This document shows, one piece after another, positions 28,218 to 37,855 of a stretch of DNA of 63,208 bases. Source of the DNA: Henriciella marina (GTDB lineage Bacteria; Pseudomonadota; Alphaproteobacteria; Caulobacterales; Hyphomonadaceae); NCBI RefSeq assembly GCF_027213945.1, contig NZ_JAPWGW010000006.1:1-63208 (forward strand). The letters run 5' to 3'. Positions within the stretch are counted from its first letter, which is position 1. The number at the start of each line of letters is the position of its first letter. A model generated the notes under the pieces. The model saw only the letters and a program-made list of their open reading frames with translations. It was not told where the DNA came from and did no database searches. Both the position numbers and the translations under genes were made by a program.

Positions 28218-29702
28218 CTAGAGCTCCTTCGCCATCATGTCACGCACGAGCGTCTTGCCTGCCAGCAGATAGTGGATCGCTGCCCAGCCATAGAGCGAGC
28301 AGAAAGCGATGATTGACCAGCGCAGGCCTTCGCTGTTTGCGTAGGCACAGGTCGCGACTGCATCAGCAGACAGTTCCGTGAACACTTTGCAGGTCTCAAG
28401 TGTCATGCCGAGGTCGTTACCGGACAGGAAAATGCTTTTGAGGAATGTCGACAGGACGCCGATCAGTGGCGGTCCGAGACCATAGCCAAGCAGGTTGACG
28501 ATGAAAAGTGTGACCGCAACAGACGTCGCCCGCATCCGGCTGTCCACGACACCGCCGACAATGGCGTACATTGGGCCGAGATAGAAATAATGGAGCGTGG
28601 CGGCAGCCATAAGGGGTGGCAGTGCGAGCCAGACGGTTGGGGCGAGATACCCCATGGCATAGAGTGGCACCGAAAGGCCCATGCCGAGCGCAGGCATCCA
28701 GCAAAGTGCGCGGGGGTGGCGCACAGCCATCTGGTCAGCGAGATAGCCTGACAGGAAGACGCCTATCGCCGCCATCAGACCAATGATCACGCCGAATAGA
28801 ATCGCTGCCGTTTCAAGGCTCAGGCCGTGGGTCCGCACGAGGAATGAGGTCGTGAACTGTGCCACCCCATAGCCTACGAATGAGGCGATCGTTGCCCCGG
28901 CGACGATGTGCCAGAAGGTCGGCTTCTCAGACAGGATCTTGAAGACATCCTTCATGCTGGCTTTTGCCAGCGTCTGCACGCTGGCCGGATCCGTATAGCC
29001 GCGCGGTGGTTCCTTGATTGCCAGTTTCACCACGAAGGCAAGGATGATCCCGGGTATGCCGACGAGGATGAACGCAACGCGCCAGCCTTCAACCGCTTGC
29101 CAGTCGAGAAGACCAAGCATCCAGTTCCAGCCCCAGGCCTCGAAGAGGGCCGCAAGCGATGGACCGTCCAGATTGCCCACGATGAACCCAGCGAAAACAG
29201 CTGCAAACATGCCGCCAAGTGGCACGCCGAGCGCATAGATCGACACGGCCGTCGCCCGGCTCTTGGGCACGAAATAATCGGCAATGAGCGATTGCGCAGG
29301 CGGCGTACAGCCAGCCTCACCTACGCTGACCCCGACGCGGAAAAGGAACAGTACAATGAATGATGTTGCCACGCCGCAGAGAGCGGTCATCAGGCTCCAG
29401 ACGAAGACAGCGATCGCGATGATCCAGACCCGGTGGAAGCGTTCGGCAAACCGGGCAATTGGAATACCCAGCATTGTGTACAAGATTGCAAAGGCTGGCC
29501 CGCCGAGAAGGCCCATCTGCCAGTCCTCAACGCCGAAGGACGCCTTGATCGGCTCCGTCAGGATGTTGATGATTGAGCGGTCGATGAAGTTGAAAACATA
29601 GACAAGCAGCAAGGAGCCGAGCACAAAGGATCGGTAACCCTTTGTCCCAAAACCGGAATTAGGCACGCTCGCGGCGCCGGCCGCCTGGTCAACTGTCGAC
29701 AT
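28218..29702 (-). CDS. MFS transporter (paralogue 1)
   Basis: About 494 residues with twelve predicted helices. Motifs: GYRSFVLGSLLLVYVFNFIDRSIINILTEPIK in helix 1, GIPIARFAERFHRVWIIAIAV (motif A-like), and VGVSVGEAGCTPPAQSLIADYF in helix 4/5. I use the ATG at 29702 (GGGAG 6 nt upstream) rather than the one 15 nt earlier, which overlaps that site. Substrate unknown. Very similar in layout and sequence to the next gene, indicating tandem duplication. Confidence 0.88.
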   Translation of the reverse strand: MSTVDQAAGAASVPNSGFGTKGYRSFVLGSLLLVYVFNFIDRSIINILTEPIKASFGVEDWQMGLLGGPAFAILYTMLGIPIARFAERFHRVWIIAIAVFVWSLMTALCGVATSFIVLFLFRVGVSVGEAGCTPPAQSLIADYFVPKSRATAVSIYALGVPLGGMFAAVFAGFIVGNLDGPSLAALFEAWGWNWMLGLLDWQAVEGWRVAFILVGIPGIILAFVVKLAIKEPPRGYTDPASVQTLAKASMKDVFKILSEKPTFWHIVAGATIASFVGYGVAQFTTSFLVRTHGLSLETAAILFGVIIGLMAAIGVFLSGYLADQMAVRHPRALCWMPALGMGLSVPLYAMGYLAPTVWLALPPLMAAATLHYFYLGPMYAIVGGVVDSRMRATSVAVTLFIVNLLGYGLGPPLIGVLSTFLKSIFLSGNDLGMTLETCKVFTELSADAVATCAYANSEGLRWSIIAFCSLYGWAAIHYLLAGKTLVRDMMAKEL

Positions 29703-29846
29703 AGCTTTCTCCCTCATCGCTGATCTCTGCCCCCATTATTCAGATGGACAGGCCTGCTCTCGATTCGCGCCACAAAAGCAAAATGGGCGTCCGGATTCCA
29801 GAAAATTCGGAGGAGTCGCTGAAGAAATTTCACAGGTGAAGCATTT

Positions 29847-29884
29847 TTCGGGCCGCCAGCAAGCCAGCGGGCAGCCCGAATTTT
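29847..29884. repeat. Long inverted repeat between the two MFS genes
   Basis: TTCGGGCCGCC (29847-29857) and GGCAGCCCGAA (29870-29880) pair with one mismatch or wobble, followed on the forward strand by TTTT. On the strand of the MFS genes the stem is followed by A residues, so it is not a standard terminator for them. It may still protect a 3' end or attenuate. Confidence 0.4.
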
Positions 29885-29895
29885 GCATGCCAGCC

Positions 29896-31410
29896 TCAGG
29901 TATGCATACCGGCAGCAGGTACAGCAGGATTGTACCGGTCGCGCCCGAAGTAACGCGCGGCCATGAAGTAGCAGAGCGCCGCCAGGGCCATGAAACAGGC
30001 CGTGGCCGCCATCGAGTAGCGAAGACCGTCCGCATAGGCCTGACAAAGCGCCGGGCCATTCTCGCCAAGAGCGGCAGGGTCGGTCCCGCAAAGGCGCGGA
30101 TTGAATGCAGCTGCCATATCGCTGAGACCCGCGGCTGCAATCTGACCCGACATGAAGAAGTCAGACATCAAGCCCACGAAAAGCGGCCCGATACCGTTAC
30201 CGATAAGACTGACGATGAGCAGCAGGACAGCGATCGTTGTCGCGCGCGATTTTGGGCTCACAATGCCTGTGCCCACCGTGTATTGCGCGCCGAGATAGGC
30301 GTAGTGCGCAATGGCGGCGACGATCCAGAGAATGAAAGCCAGGCCAATGGTCGGCGCGAAGAATGCACCGACATAGGTCGGCACGGAGATGAGCAGCCCA
30401 ATGCCCGGCACCCAGGCTGCGGCGCTAGGAAAGCGACCCTCAAGCTTTTCGGAAAGGAAGCCGCCCAGGAAGGTGCCGCCGGCGGCAACAGCTGCGAGCG
30501 GGGCGCCATAGAGGACGGCCGCATCACGTACACCGATACCATGGACCCGCTGGAAGAAAGGGGCCTGGAAGCTGATCAGGCCGTAGCCGACGAAAGCCAC
30601 GAGTGCGGCCCCCATGGAAAGCCACCAGAAGGTGGGTTTCACGCCGAATTCGCGGAAGGCATCGAAAAAGCCGACCTTTTTCGTCGTGTCCACTTCCGCA
30701 GGTGGGTCTGAATAGCCGCGTGGTGGCTCTTTAATGGTGAAAAGCAGGATCAGCGCGATCAGAACGCCTGGCAAACCAACGACGACAAACGCGATGCGCC
30801 AGCCGCCCACCGTGCTCCAGTCGATGCCGGAAAAGAGACCGCCGACACCAATCGATCCAAGCCATGCGCCAAAGTCCTCACCGGAGATGCCCGCGATCGT
30901 GCCGCCAAAAAGCTGGGCCAGCACACCGCCAATTGTGACGCCCATCGAATAGATGCCAAGCGCGCCAGCGCGGCTTTTGGGCGGAAAATAGTCTGTGATG
31001 ATCGAGTTGGCCGGGGGCGTACAGCCTGCCTCGCCGACTGCGACACCGACGCGGAATATGAGCAGCCAGATAAAGCCGCTTGCCACACCGCAAAGCGCTG
31101 TCATCAGCGACCAGATGATGATGCACATCACGATGATCATGACCCGGTTGGACCGGTCGGCCCACATCGCGATGGGAATACCCATCAAGGCATAGAAGAA
31201 AGCGAAAGGAGGCCCCGCAAGAAGGCCCCATTGGGTATCCGACAGATTGAATTCGTTGATGATCGGCTGCGCGACAACGGTGATTAGCGTTCGGTCGATA
31301 AAGTTCAGCGTATAGACCAGCATCAGCGAGATCAGGACGAAGGACCTGTAACCCTTAGTGCCAAAACCCGTAATGTGGCCTTGGCCAGCCGTTGCTGTCG
31401 TATCGCTCAT
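29896..31410 (-). CDS. MFS transporter (paralogue 2)
   Basis: 504 residues, twelve predicted helices. Shares GFGTKGYRSFVL, the NFIDR motif, GIPIAMWADRSNRVMI and VGVAVGEAGCTPPANSIITDYFPPKSRA with the downstream MFS protein. GGGAGG lies 5 nt before the ATG at 31410. It is preceded in the same direction by a secreted cyclase-type enzyme, hinting at uptake of that enzyme's product. The transported compound is not predictable. Confidence 0.88.
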   Translation of the reverse strand: MSDTTATAGQGHITGFGTKGYRSFVLISLMLVYTLNFIDRTLITVVAQPIINEFNLSDTQWGLLAGPPFAFFYALMGIPIAMWADRSNRVMIIVMCIIIWSLMTALCGVASGFIWLLIFRVGVAVGEAGCTPPANSIITDYFPPKSRAGALGIYSMGVTIGGVLAQLFGGTIAGISGEDFGAWLGSIGVGGLFSGIDWSTVGGWRIAFVVVGLPGVLIALILLFTIKEPPRGYSDPPAEVDTTKKVGFFDAFREFGVKPTFWWLSMGAALVAFVGYGLISFQAPFFQRVHGIGVRDAAVLYGAPLAAVAAGGTFLGGFLSEKLEGRFPSAAAWVPGIGLLISVPTYVGAFFAPTIGLAFILWIVAAIAHYAYLGAQYTVGTGIVSPKSRATTIAVLLLIVSLIGNGIGPLFVGLMSDFFMSGQIAAAGLSDMAAAFNPRLCGTDPAALGENGPALCQAYADGLRYSMAATACFMALAALCYFMAARYFGRDRYNPAVPAAGMHT

Positions 31411-31542
31411 ATAGACCTCCCGTATCGCCTCTGTGCGGACGCTTCATTCGTGTTGTCGTGCAGTTGTACCGTGCATGCAAGTGCCGCCGGACCATGAGTG
31501 GACGTCATGGCCGCGGCGGCAGGCATTGCAGATGGACATGAT

Positions 31543-32490
31543 CTAGCGAATGGCGACCGGGTTGATTATGGCCTGTACGGTGCCGTTGAGGCGCGGAATA
31601 CCGAGTGAGAAGAAGAACTCGGTCACGCCATCAGCGGCCAGTTCGGTTGTGACCATGTTTTCGAGAATATAGACGCCGCGCTTGGCCAGAAGCGTCTGGT
31701 GAACCTCAAATGGGCGCGCGGGATTCTCAAAAGGAATGGCTTCAAGCGCGGTCGAGTCGGCGCCGATGGCAACGACGCCTAGGTCAGCGAGGTAGTTCGC
31801 GCCTTCCACGCCAAGACCGGGATGGGTCGCCATCAGCTCGGTTGAATCGCCATGCGCTTCCATGGCTCCCGTGTGGAAGAGAACGACGTCGCCTTTCTCA
31901 ATGTTTACCCCAGCGCGTTGAGCAGCCTGCTCAATTTCGGCGCGGTTAAAAGCGGTGCCGTCAGGCACCGGGCTCTGTCCGAAGACGGCCGTCATGTCGA
32001 GCAGAACGCCGCGTGTCGCGATCGGTGGAATGTCCTGCGTGCCCAATTGCGTCAGGCCCGCTGGCGTGACGAATTCGGATACGTGAAGGCCGTTATAGTA
32101 GAGGTGATCAATGCCCATATGGCCGAGGCCGTCGATCTGGCTTCCGATGCCGACAAAGGTCTGGACGAGATCGTCATTGCCGACGGCCTTGTTCTCGCCC
32201 AGTGGCGTGCCCGATCCGTCAGACGGTTGCATGACATAGACGTCGTAGCGGCGCGGCGCATAGGCCGGCGTCTCACGGCTCGTGATCTGGCCCAGCGCAT
32301 ACGTCTTGCCGGTCTCGATCAGCCTGGCGGCGGCCGCCGTCTTCTCTTCGCTAAGATTGGCGACGGCACCAAGTCGGTCATCCGCGCCATACTCCGACGG
32401 GTACCAATCCGCATCCGTAGCTGTCTCCTGCGCGAAAGACGGCGCAGCGGACAGGGCAACGGCACCGAGTGCCAGACAGATCGATTTCAT
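31543..32490 (-). CDS. Exported cyclase family protein (KynB/PF04199-like)
   Basis: 315 residues. A signal peptide (1-20, cleavage after PSFAQ or SFA) is followed by a cyclase fold: GVLLDMTAVFG, GDVVLFHTGAMEAHG and a metal-site variant GIGSQIDGLGHMG, in place of the HXGTHXDXPXH of kynurenine formamidase. The family hydrolyses amides or lactones with a bound metal. The altered metal motif leaves the activity open. Strong GGGAGG upstream. Confidence 0.78.
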   Translation of the reverse strand: MKSICLALGAVALSAAPSFAQETATDADWYPSEYGADDRLGAVANLSEEKTAAAARLIETGKTYALGQITSRETPAYAPRRYDVYVMQPSDGSGTPLGENKAVGNDDLVQTFVGIGSQIDGLGHMGIDHLYYNGLHVSEFVTPAGLTQLGTQDIPPIATRGVLLDMTAVFGQSPVPDGTAFNRAEIEQAAQRAGVNIEKGDVVLFHTGAMEAHGDSTELMATHPGLGVEGANYLADLGVVAIGADSTALEAIPFENPARPFEVHQTLLAKRGVYILENMVTTELAADGVTEFFFSLGIPRLNGTVQAIINPVAIR

Positions 32491-32563
32491 GAGAACCTCC
32501 CGGAGTTTTTATATATCCGGAAGTGTGGCGATTGCCCTTCGCCCTGTCCAGCAGGACGCCGGG

Positions 32564-33538
32564 TCAGGCGCGCCCGTGCGGCTTCTCCCAGTCGATGTCA
32601 GGCCCGGCCGGAACAACGCGGGTCGGGTTCACCATATCGTGGCTCTCATAATAATGGCGCTGGGCGTGCATCGGGTTCACCGTCTCGGCGATACCCGGCC
32701 ATTGATAGAGGTCGCGCGCATAGGGCCAGAGATTTGGGTAGTCGACGAGGCGTCTAATATTGCATTTGAAGTGCCCGTAATAGACGAGGTCGAAGCGGTA
32801 GAGCGTCGTCCAGAGACGCCAGTCAGCCTCGGTTGGCGTGTCGCCGGTCAGAAAGCGCGACTTGCCGAGCTTCTCGTCCAGCCAGTCCAGCGACTCAAAC
32901 AGCGGAAAGACCGCTTCTTCATAGGCGGCCTGGGCGGTCGCAAACCCTGACTTGTAAACACCATTGTTTACAGTGTGGTAGACGCGTTTATTGACCTCGT
33001 CGATTTCGGCTTTCTTGTCGTTTGGGTAACAGTCGCCTTCAGCTGCGCCAACGCCATCGAAAGCTGAATTGAACATGCGGATGATGTCGGCGGACTCATT
33101 GCTGACGATGGTGTTCTGCTGCTTGTCCCAGAGCGTCGGCACCGTCACGCGTCCGGTATAGTGGGGGTCCGCCTTCAGATAGATCTCATACATGAAGTCT
33201 GAGCCGAACAGCTTGTCGCCGACAATGCCGTCAGGGTCGTTTCTGAACGTCCAGCCATTCTCACCCATGAACCAGTGCGTGTAGGAGACACCGATCATGT
33301 CCTCTAGGCCCTTGAGCTTGCGGAAGATCAGCGCGCGGTGGGCCCACGGGCAAGCATAGGACACATAGAGGTGATAGCGACCTGCTTCGGCCTTGAAGCC
33401 CGCCTTGCCCTCAGGGCCAGCAGAGCCATCCGGCGTGATCCAGTTGCGAAACTGGCTCTTATGACGCTCAAAGCGTCCGCCCGTGCTGTCAGTGTCGTAC
33501 CATTTGTCTTGCCAGATGCCGTTATTCAGCAGGCCCAT
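32564..33538 (-). CDS. Glutathionyl-hydroquinone reductase (Xi-class GST)
   Basis: 324 residues. The catalytic Cys lies in YVSYACPWAHRALIF (C at about 64), with WFMGENGWTF, VPTLWDKQQNTIVSNESADIIRMFN for glutathione binding, and the C-terminal TEADWRLWTTLYRFD. These match the YqjG/ECM4 family that reduces glutathionyl-hydroquinones. AGGAGA precedes the ATG. Confidence 0.92.
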   Translation of the reverse strand: MGLLNNGIWQDKWYDTDSTGGRFERHKSQFRNWITPDGSAGPEGKAGFKAEAGRYHLYVSYACPWAHRALIFRKLKGLEDMIGVSYTHWFMGENGWTFRNDPDGIVGDKLFGSDFMYEIYLKADPHYTGRVTVPTLWDKQQNTIVSNESADIIRMFNSAFDGVGAAEGDCYPNDKKAEIDEVNKRVYHTVNNGVYKSGFATAQAAYEEAVFPLFESLDWLDEKLGKSRFLTGDTPTEADWRLWTTLYRFDLVYYGHFKCNIRRLVDYPNLWPYARDLYQWPGIAETVNPMHAQRHYYESHDMVNPTRVVPAGPDIDWEKPHGRA

Positions 33539-33625
33539 TCGTGTCTCCTGTCATCGATATGGCGCGCCATTCTGCGCGTCTCGAAGAGGAAACTATGGGG
33601 CAGGGGCCGGTTTTCCAGCGCAGCT

Positions 33626-34096
33626 TCAGGGACGGTTGCCCTTTAAAGTGCGGATGTCCGCATCGAGGCCGAACAGCCAGGCGCTGACCTGCCAGAGAAT
33701 GGCATACACGGCGCTTGCGATCAGGATATCCCACGGCCAGGCGGCACCCGCCTGACCCCAGCGGAGTATCACCGCCGACGCGGCGACGAAAATGTAGGCA
33801 AGGGCCAGCACGCTCAAGAATCGGGCTAGCCAGCTGGAGCGAAACCTCATCATCAGAGCGCCAAGCCAGGCCGCGCCGAGTGCGGCGACATAGAGCATGT
33901 TCGCGTCGTTCTCCGATCCGCCGATAATACCGACGGCGCCAATTACGATGATGAGGAGCACAGAGGTTACAATGAACAGGAACAGTCCGGCCCTGTAGGC
34001 GCGGCTACGTTTCAGGCGGAAAAGCAGAACGAGGGCCAGGCCGAGGGCCGCCATTAGAAGTCCGGCAATTACAAAGTCCAACACCGTCCAGTTCAT
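33626..34096 (-). CDS. Hypothetical membrane protein
   Basis: 156 residues with about five hydrophobic segments (5-28, 38-60, 68-85, 90-112, 122-145) and a short basic end. No family recognised. Stands alone between the GST gene and the helicase gene in the same orientation. Confidence 0.6.
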   Translation of the reverse strand: MNWTVLDFVIAGLLMAALGLALVLLFRLKRSRAYRAGLFLFIVTSVLLIIVIGAVGIIGGSENDANMLYVAALGAAWLGALMMRFRSSWLARFLSVLALAYIFVAASAVILRWGQAGAAWPWDILIASAVYAILWQVSAWLFGLDADIRTLKGNRP

Positions 34097-34200
34097 GCGC
34101 CAAGTCCTGCCTGCCTGTCAGTTTCGACTATGAACCCGTTTGTTTGTCCCAGCCAATAGAAAGCCAGCGCCGTCACATTGGCGCAGCGCCAACCCGACCA

Positions 34201-36189
34201 TCACTCGCCTTGTTTTGGCTTACGGCGTTTCGGGGGCTTTTCAGCCGTTGGATCAAAGCGGCGAGCTTTTGGTTTTCCCGGCTTTTTAGACTTTGGCCGT
34301 TCAGGTGCGCGGTCTTCCAGTTGCGATGGCGGGACTGGCCGCGGCTTGCGGGCTGGCTTGCCTTCAGCGCGCGGTTTGCCTGCAAACTTGCCGCCAGGGC
34401 GCTTGTCAGAACGTGGGCCGGATGGCGGGCCGGAACGCTTCTTTGCCGGGCGGTCTGAATCGCGGTCGTCACGGCGTTCCCGGCGGGCGGGGGCAGAGCC
34501 TTCAGTCCAGCCGGCTGGCTTGTCGCCTTCGCGCCAGGCAGAGATCGATTTCTCGAGCCGGCCGTCAGGCCCGACATGTTCGAGGAACCCTTGCGCGCTT
34601 TCTGCTTTCAGCTCGACGCGCGTATGGGCGTCCTCAATGCGGATCGCGCCCACGTCGGTCCGGTGAAGGCCGCCAGCCTTGCAGAGCATTGGCAGCAGCC
34701 AGCGCGGGTCTGCGCCCGATTTGCGGCCAACCGAAAGGTTGATCCACACGCTGTCGTCAAAGTCGTTGCGTTCTGCGCGCGGCTCACGGCGATCGCTCCG
34801 CTCACGGCGTGGCACATCACCTCGAGGACCATCGCCGCGGGGCGGCCGGTCGCGCTTGTCGGTTGGGCGGTATTCGGGAACGGCCATCAGTTCTTCAGGG
34901 GCAGACCGGCGGGCGCGATGATGTGCAACAAAGGCGGCGGCCACCTGTTCGGCGCCGTGAATGTCGATCAGCATCCGCGCCATTTCATGGTCGCTGGCGC
35001 TTGCTGTCTCAGTCAGGGATGGATGATTGAGCAGGCGCTCATCATCGCGCTTGCGAATGTCATCGGCGCCCGGTGCGTCGGTCCAGCTTGCCTCGACGCG
35101 GGCATCCTGCAGCAGGCGCTCGATGCGGCGGCGGGCCTTAAACGGGACGATCAGAACGCTGACGCCTTTGCGGCCTGCGCGGCCCGTACGTCCAGAGCGG
35201 TGCAGCAGGGCTTCGCGATTGGTTGGCAGGTCCGCATGAATGACGAGGTTCAGGTCGGGCAGGTCGAGGCCGCGCGCAGCGACATCGGTGGCAACGCAGA
35301 CATTGGCGCGGCCATCGCGCAGGGCTTGCAGTGCGTGCGTGCGTTCGCTCTGGCTAAGCTCACCAGACAGGGCAACAACGCTCAGGCCGCGATTGTGGAA
35401 GCGTGCGAGCAGATGGTTCACATTCGCGCGCGTCTTGCAGAAAACGAGCGCATTCTTGGCTTCGTGGAAGCGCAGGACATTGATGATCGCGTTCTCGACA
35501 TCGGATGGCGCGATAGCATGCGCGCGGTAATCAATGTCGGCGTGCTGGTCTGAATCTGAAATGGTGTTGATGCGGATCGCGTCGCGCTGAAACGTCGCTG
35601 CGAGGCGCGCGATCGGCTTTGACACTGTCGCGGAGAAGAGGAGCGTGCGACGGTCTTCCGGTGCGGCGCTCAGCAGGGTTTCCAGTTCTTCGCGGAAGCC
35701 GAGATCCAGCATTTCGTCAGCTTCATCCATGGCGACGACGCGAATGTCATCGAGCACAAGGCTGCCGCGATTGAGATGATCTACGAGGCGGCCCGGCGTA
35801 CCAACAACGATATGCGCGCCCTTCATCAGGTCAGAGCGCTCCTCGCGCGGGTCCATCCCGCCGACGCAGGACACGACACGCGCGCCAGCTTCCGCATACA
35901 GCCAGTTCAATTCCCGGTGAACCTGCACGGCGAGTTCGCGCGTCGGCGCAACAACCAGCGCGAGTGGTGACCCGGGACGTTGTAGCTTTTCGGCGCCCAT
36001 CAGCAGGGAAGGGGCCATGGCGATGCCGAAAGCGACCGTTTTGCCGGAACCTGTCTGTGCGGAGACGAGCAGGTCTGCCGCCGCGATTTCCGGGTCGAGC
36101 ATGGCAGATTGCACAGGGGTCAGCTGGTCATATCCACGCGCAGCAAGAGCCTGGCCCAGCGCAGGGACAATGGCAGTTTGGTCGGTCAT
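34201..36189 (-). CDS. DEAD-box ATP-dependent RNA helicase with DbpA-type RNA-binding domain
   Basis: 662 residues. Helicase motifs in order: Q-motif near TPVQSAML, Walker A AQTGSGKT, PTRELAVQ, TPGRLVDHL, DEAD in VVAMDEADEML, SAT, and HRSGRTGRAGRKG. A DbpA/CsdA-like RNA-binding domain lies around 478-540 (WINLSVGRKSGADPRWLLPML). The last 100 residues are Arg/Lys/Pro-rich and disordered. Probably acts in ribosome assembly or RNA decay, especially in the cold. Could be named deaD or rhlE-like; the sequence does not decide. Confidence 0.9.
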   Translation of the reverse strand: MTDQTAIVPALGQALAARGYDQLTPVQSAMLDPEIAAADLLVSAQTGSGKTVAFGIAMAPSLLMGAEKLQRPGSPLALVVAPTRELAVQVHRELNWLYAEAGARVVSCVGGMDPREERSDLMKGAHIVVGTPGRLVDHLNRGSLVLDDIRVVAMDEADEMLDLGFREELETLLSAAPEDRRTLLFSATVSKPIARLAATFQRDAIRINTISDSDQHADIDYRAHAIAPSDVENAIINVLRFHEAKNALVFCKTRANVNHLLARFHNRGLSVVALSGELSQSERTHALQALRDGRANVCVATDVAARGLDLPDLNLVIHADLPTNREALLHRSGRTGRAGRKGVSVLIVPFKARRRIERLLQDARVEASWTDAPGADDIRKRDDERLLNHPSLTETASASDHEMARMLIDIHGAEQVAAAFVAHHRARRSAPEELMAVPEYRPTDKRDRPPRGDGPRGDVPRRERSDRREPRAERNDFDDSVWINLSVGRKSGADPRWLLPMLCKAGGLHRTDVGAIRIEDAHTRVELKAESAQGFLEHVGPDGRLEKSISAWREGDKPAGWTEGSAPARRERRDDRDSDRPAKKRSGPPSGPRSDKRPGGKFAGKPRAEGKPARKPRPVPPSQLEDRAPERPKSKKPGKPKARRFDPTAEKPPKRRKPKQGE

Positions 36190-36342
36190 TTAAGGGGGCT
36201 TTCGGTCAATATCGTCGGCCGCAACCAAATCGCGGCCCGGCCGCAGTCGAGTGTACCTTGTGCACATCATGGGCCGATGGGCAGGTCATAACGCTTTTTA
36301 GGGGCTACAGCCATCCCTTGCAGCAGCAGGGATGCAACGCCG

Positions 36343-37083
36343 TCAGATAAGGCCTTGCGCCTTGAAGCTGGTAACACCTGCCCTGGCAGCGATAAGATGG
36401 TCATGAACCGTGATCTCGAGGGCATCGAGCGCATCGATGATGGCCCGTGTCATATCAATATCTGCGCGCGATGGCGTGGGGTCACCTGAAGGGTGATTGT
36501 GAACAAGGATCAAGCTGGACGCTTGGAGCTCTAGCGCGCGCCGCGCAATTTCGCGCGGGTAGACAGGGGCGTGATCGACCGTGCCGTGGCCCATGATCTC
36601 ATCGACGATCAGCTGGTTCTTTCGGTCGAGAAAAAGGACGCGAAACTGCTCGCGGCCCTCATGTTGGAGCTCGCGCTTTACATAGTCGGTCAAGGCGGAC
36701 CAGCTCGAAATAACGGTTCGCGCGGCGAGCGTTTCGCGCGAGGCACGCGCACCGATCTCTGCTGTCGCCTTCAGATATGCAGCGACCGTTTCGCCGACGC
36801 CTGCAACCTTGATAAGGTCCGCCGGGCGAGCGGACAGGACGGCGCTGAGCGACCCGAAGCGTGCTAGTAAGGCTTTCGATATGGGTTTGACATCCCGCCT
36901 AGGGATGAAAGCGAAGAGCAGCGTTTCCAGAAGCTCATAGTCTTCCAGCGCAATCGCGCCGCGCTCGATCAGCTTTGTCCGCAGCCGGTCACGGTGGCCC
37001 TGCCAGTGCGGCTTTGCTGTAACTGCAACTGACCTGGACTGAGAAAGTCCAAACAGCGGAGCTTCTTCGACAGCGCGCATCAT
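36343..37083 (-). CDS. radC: RadC family JAB/MPN-domain protein
   Basis: 246 residues. N-terminal helix-hairpin-helix region (LSARPADLIKVAGVGETVAAYL), then a JAMM metalloprotease-like domain with FRVLFLDRKNQLI, the zinc motif HNHPSGDPTPSRADID, and an HDHLI end. The biological role of RadC is uncertain despite the DNA repair name. Two adjacent ATGs exist; GGAGA lies upstream. Convergent to nothing; its end faces a 153-nt spacer before the helicase gene. Confidence 0.9.
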   Translation of the reverse strand: MMRAVEEAPLFGLSQSRSVAVTAKPHWQGHRDRLRTKLIERGAIALEDYELLETLLFAFIPRRDVKPISKALLARFGSLSAVLSARPADLIKVAGVGETVAAYLKATAEIGARASRETLAARTVISSWSALTDYVKRELQHEGREQFRVLFLDRKNQLIVDEIMGHGTVDHAPVYPREIARRALELQASSLILVHNHPSGDPTPSRADIDMTRAIIDALDALEITVHDHLIAARAGVTSFKAQGLI

Positions 37084-37196
37084 GGGTCTCCGTCATACTG
37101 CTTGTTCTTATAATGTTCCGGTCGTGCCATCCCGTCAAGCTTGTCTACTTTCGAAAGGCCGATAAAACTGAGCACAGAACAGAAAGAGGGGGGCTT

Positions 37197-37850
37197 ATGT
37201 TCAGGATTATTCTAGGTGGCGTGCTTGCTTTTGGGGCCGGCATGTCGGCGGCAGCGCAGGACCATAGCGCGCATGCTCAGCATCAGGCGCATGACGAGCA
37301 TAGTGAGCATGAGGAGCACGCCGCCAATCATCAGCATCATCACACTGATAAACTCGTGTCGGCCGAGACAGGCGCGACGGTAGAAAACCCGTTTCACCCA
37401 GTGCGCCTGCTGCTATCGTCTGAAGAAAGCATGGGCGAGGTGACGATTTATGAGTTCATCCTGCCGCCCAAAAGTCCTGGGTCACCGCCGCACACGCACT
37501 CTCAGGAAGATGAGTACTTCTACGTGCTTGAAGGTACGCTCGATCTTCTCTCTGAGGGCTCTGTCAAACGCATCTCTGACGGTGACTTTGCGGCTCTGAA
37601 ACGCGGCAACGCTCACATGTTCTGGAATGGCTCTGACACAGAGACGCAGCTTCTCATGATTACCACCGGGGCTTCATTCGAGCAGTTTCTGCAAAGTGTG
37701 AGCCCACGCCTCGCTGAAGGCAAGCCGACGTCGCCTGAGGCTGTCGGCGCTGTGATCGGACAGCTCGCCGCTGAACACGGCATCGAGATTTCAATGGAAA
37801 TGATGCCAGCGGCCGCGGCGCCTTATTACGCCCCGCCCGAACCGGAGTAG
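37197..37850 (+). CDS. Exported cupin protein with histidine-rich N-terminal segment
   Basis: 217 residues. Signal peptide (1-20, MFRIILGGVLAFGAGMSAAAQ), then a segment of about 30 residues (about 21-52) with some 14 His plus many Asp/Glu, then a single cupin domain: PPHTHSQEDEYFYVLEGTLDL (first motif) and KRGNAHMFWNG (second). A Pro/Glu end follows. The His-rich part should bind zinc, copper or nickel. The role is not known. AGAGGGGGG is the ribosome binding site; a longer upstream frame is rejected for lack of a signal peptide. Confidence 0.8.
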   Translation: MFRIILGGVLAFGAGMSAAAQDHSAHAQHQAHDEHSEHEEHAANHQHHHTDKLVSAETGATVENPFHPVRLLLSSEESMGEVTIYEFILPPKSPGSPPHTHSQEDEYFYVLEGTLDLLSEGSVKRISDGDFAALKRGNAHMFWNGSDTETQLLMITTGASFEQFLQSVSPRLAEGKPTSPEAVGAVIGQLAAEHGIEISMEMMPAAAAPYYAPPEPE

Positions 37851-37855
37851 GGAGG

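Noticed and set aside
27266-28312. 348-codon forward frame opposite thrB
   Set aside because: Mirror of the thrB reading frame; thrB has full family motifs.
29836-30711. 291-codon forward frame opposite the second MFS gene
   Set aside because: Composition of a shadow, with no hydrophobic or family pattern.
34576-35553. 325-codon forward frame opposite the DEAD-box helicase
   Set aside because: Shadow frame; the helicase motifs are unambiguous on the other strand.
36312-36334. Inverted repeat CATCCCT-N9-AGGGATG as terminator of radC's neighbour
   Set aside because: No T-run follows in the direction of transcription of the nearby genes; it may be a chance repeat.
36343-37083. radC as a sign of a mobile island
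   Set aside because: Neighbours are housekeeping genes, and no integrase, attachment repeat or composition change is seen.
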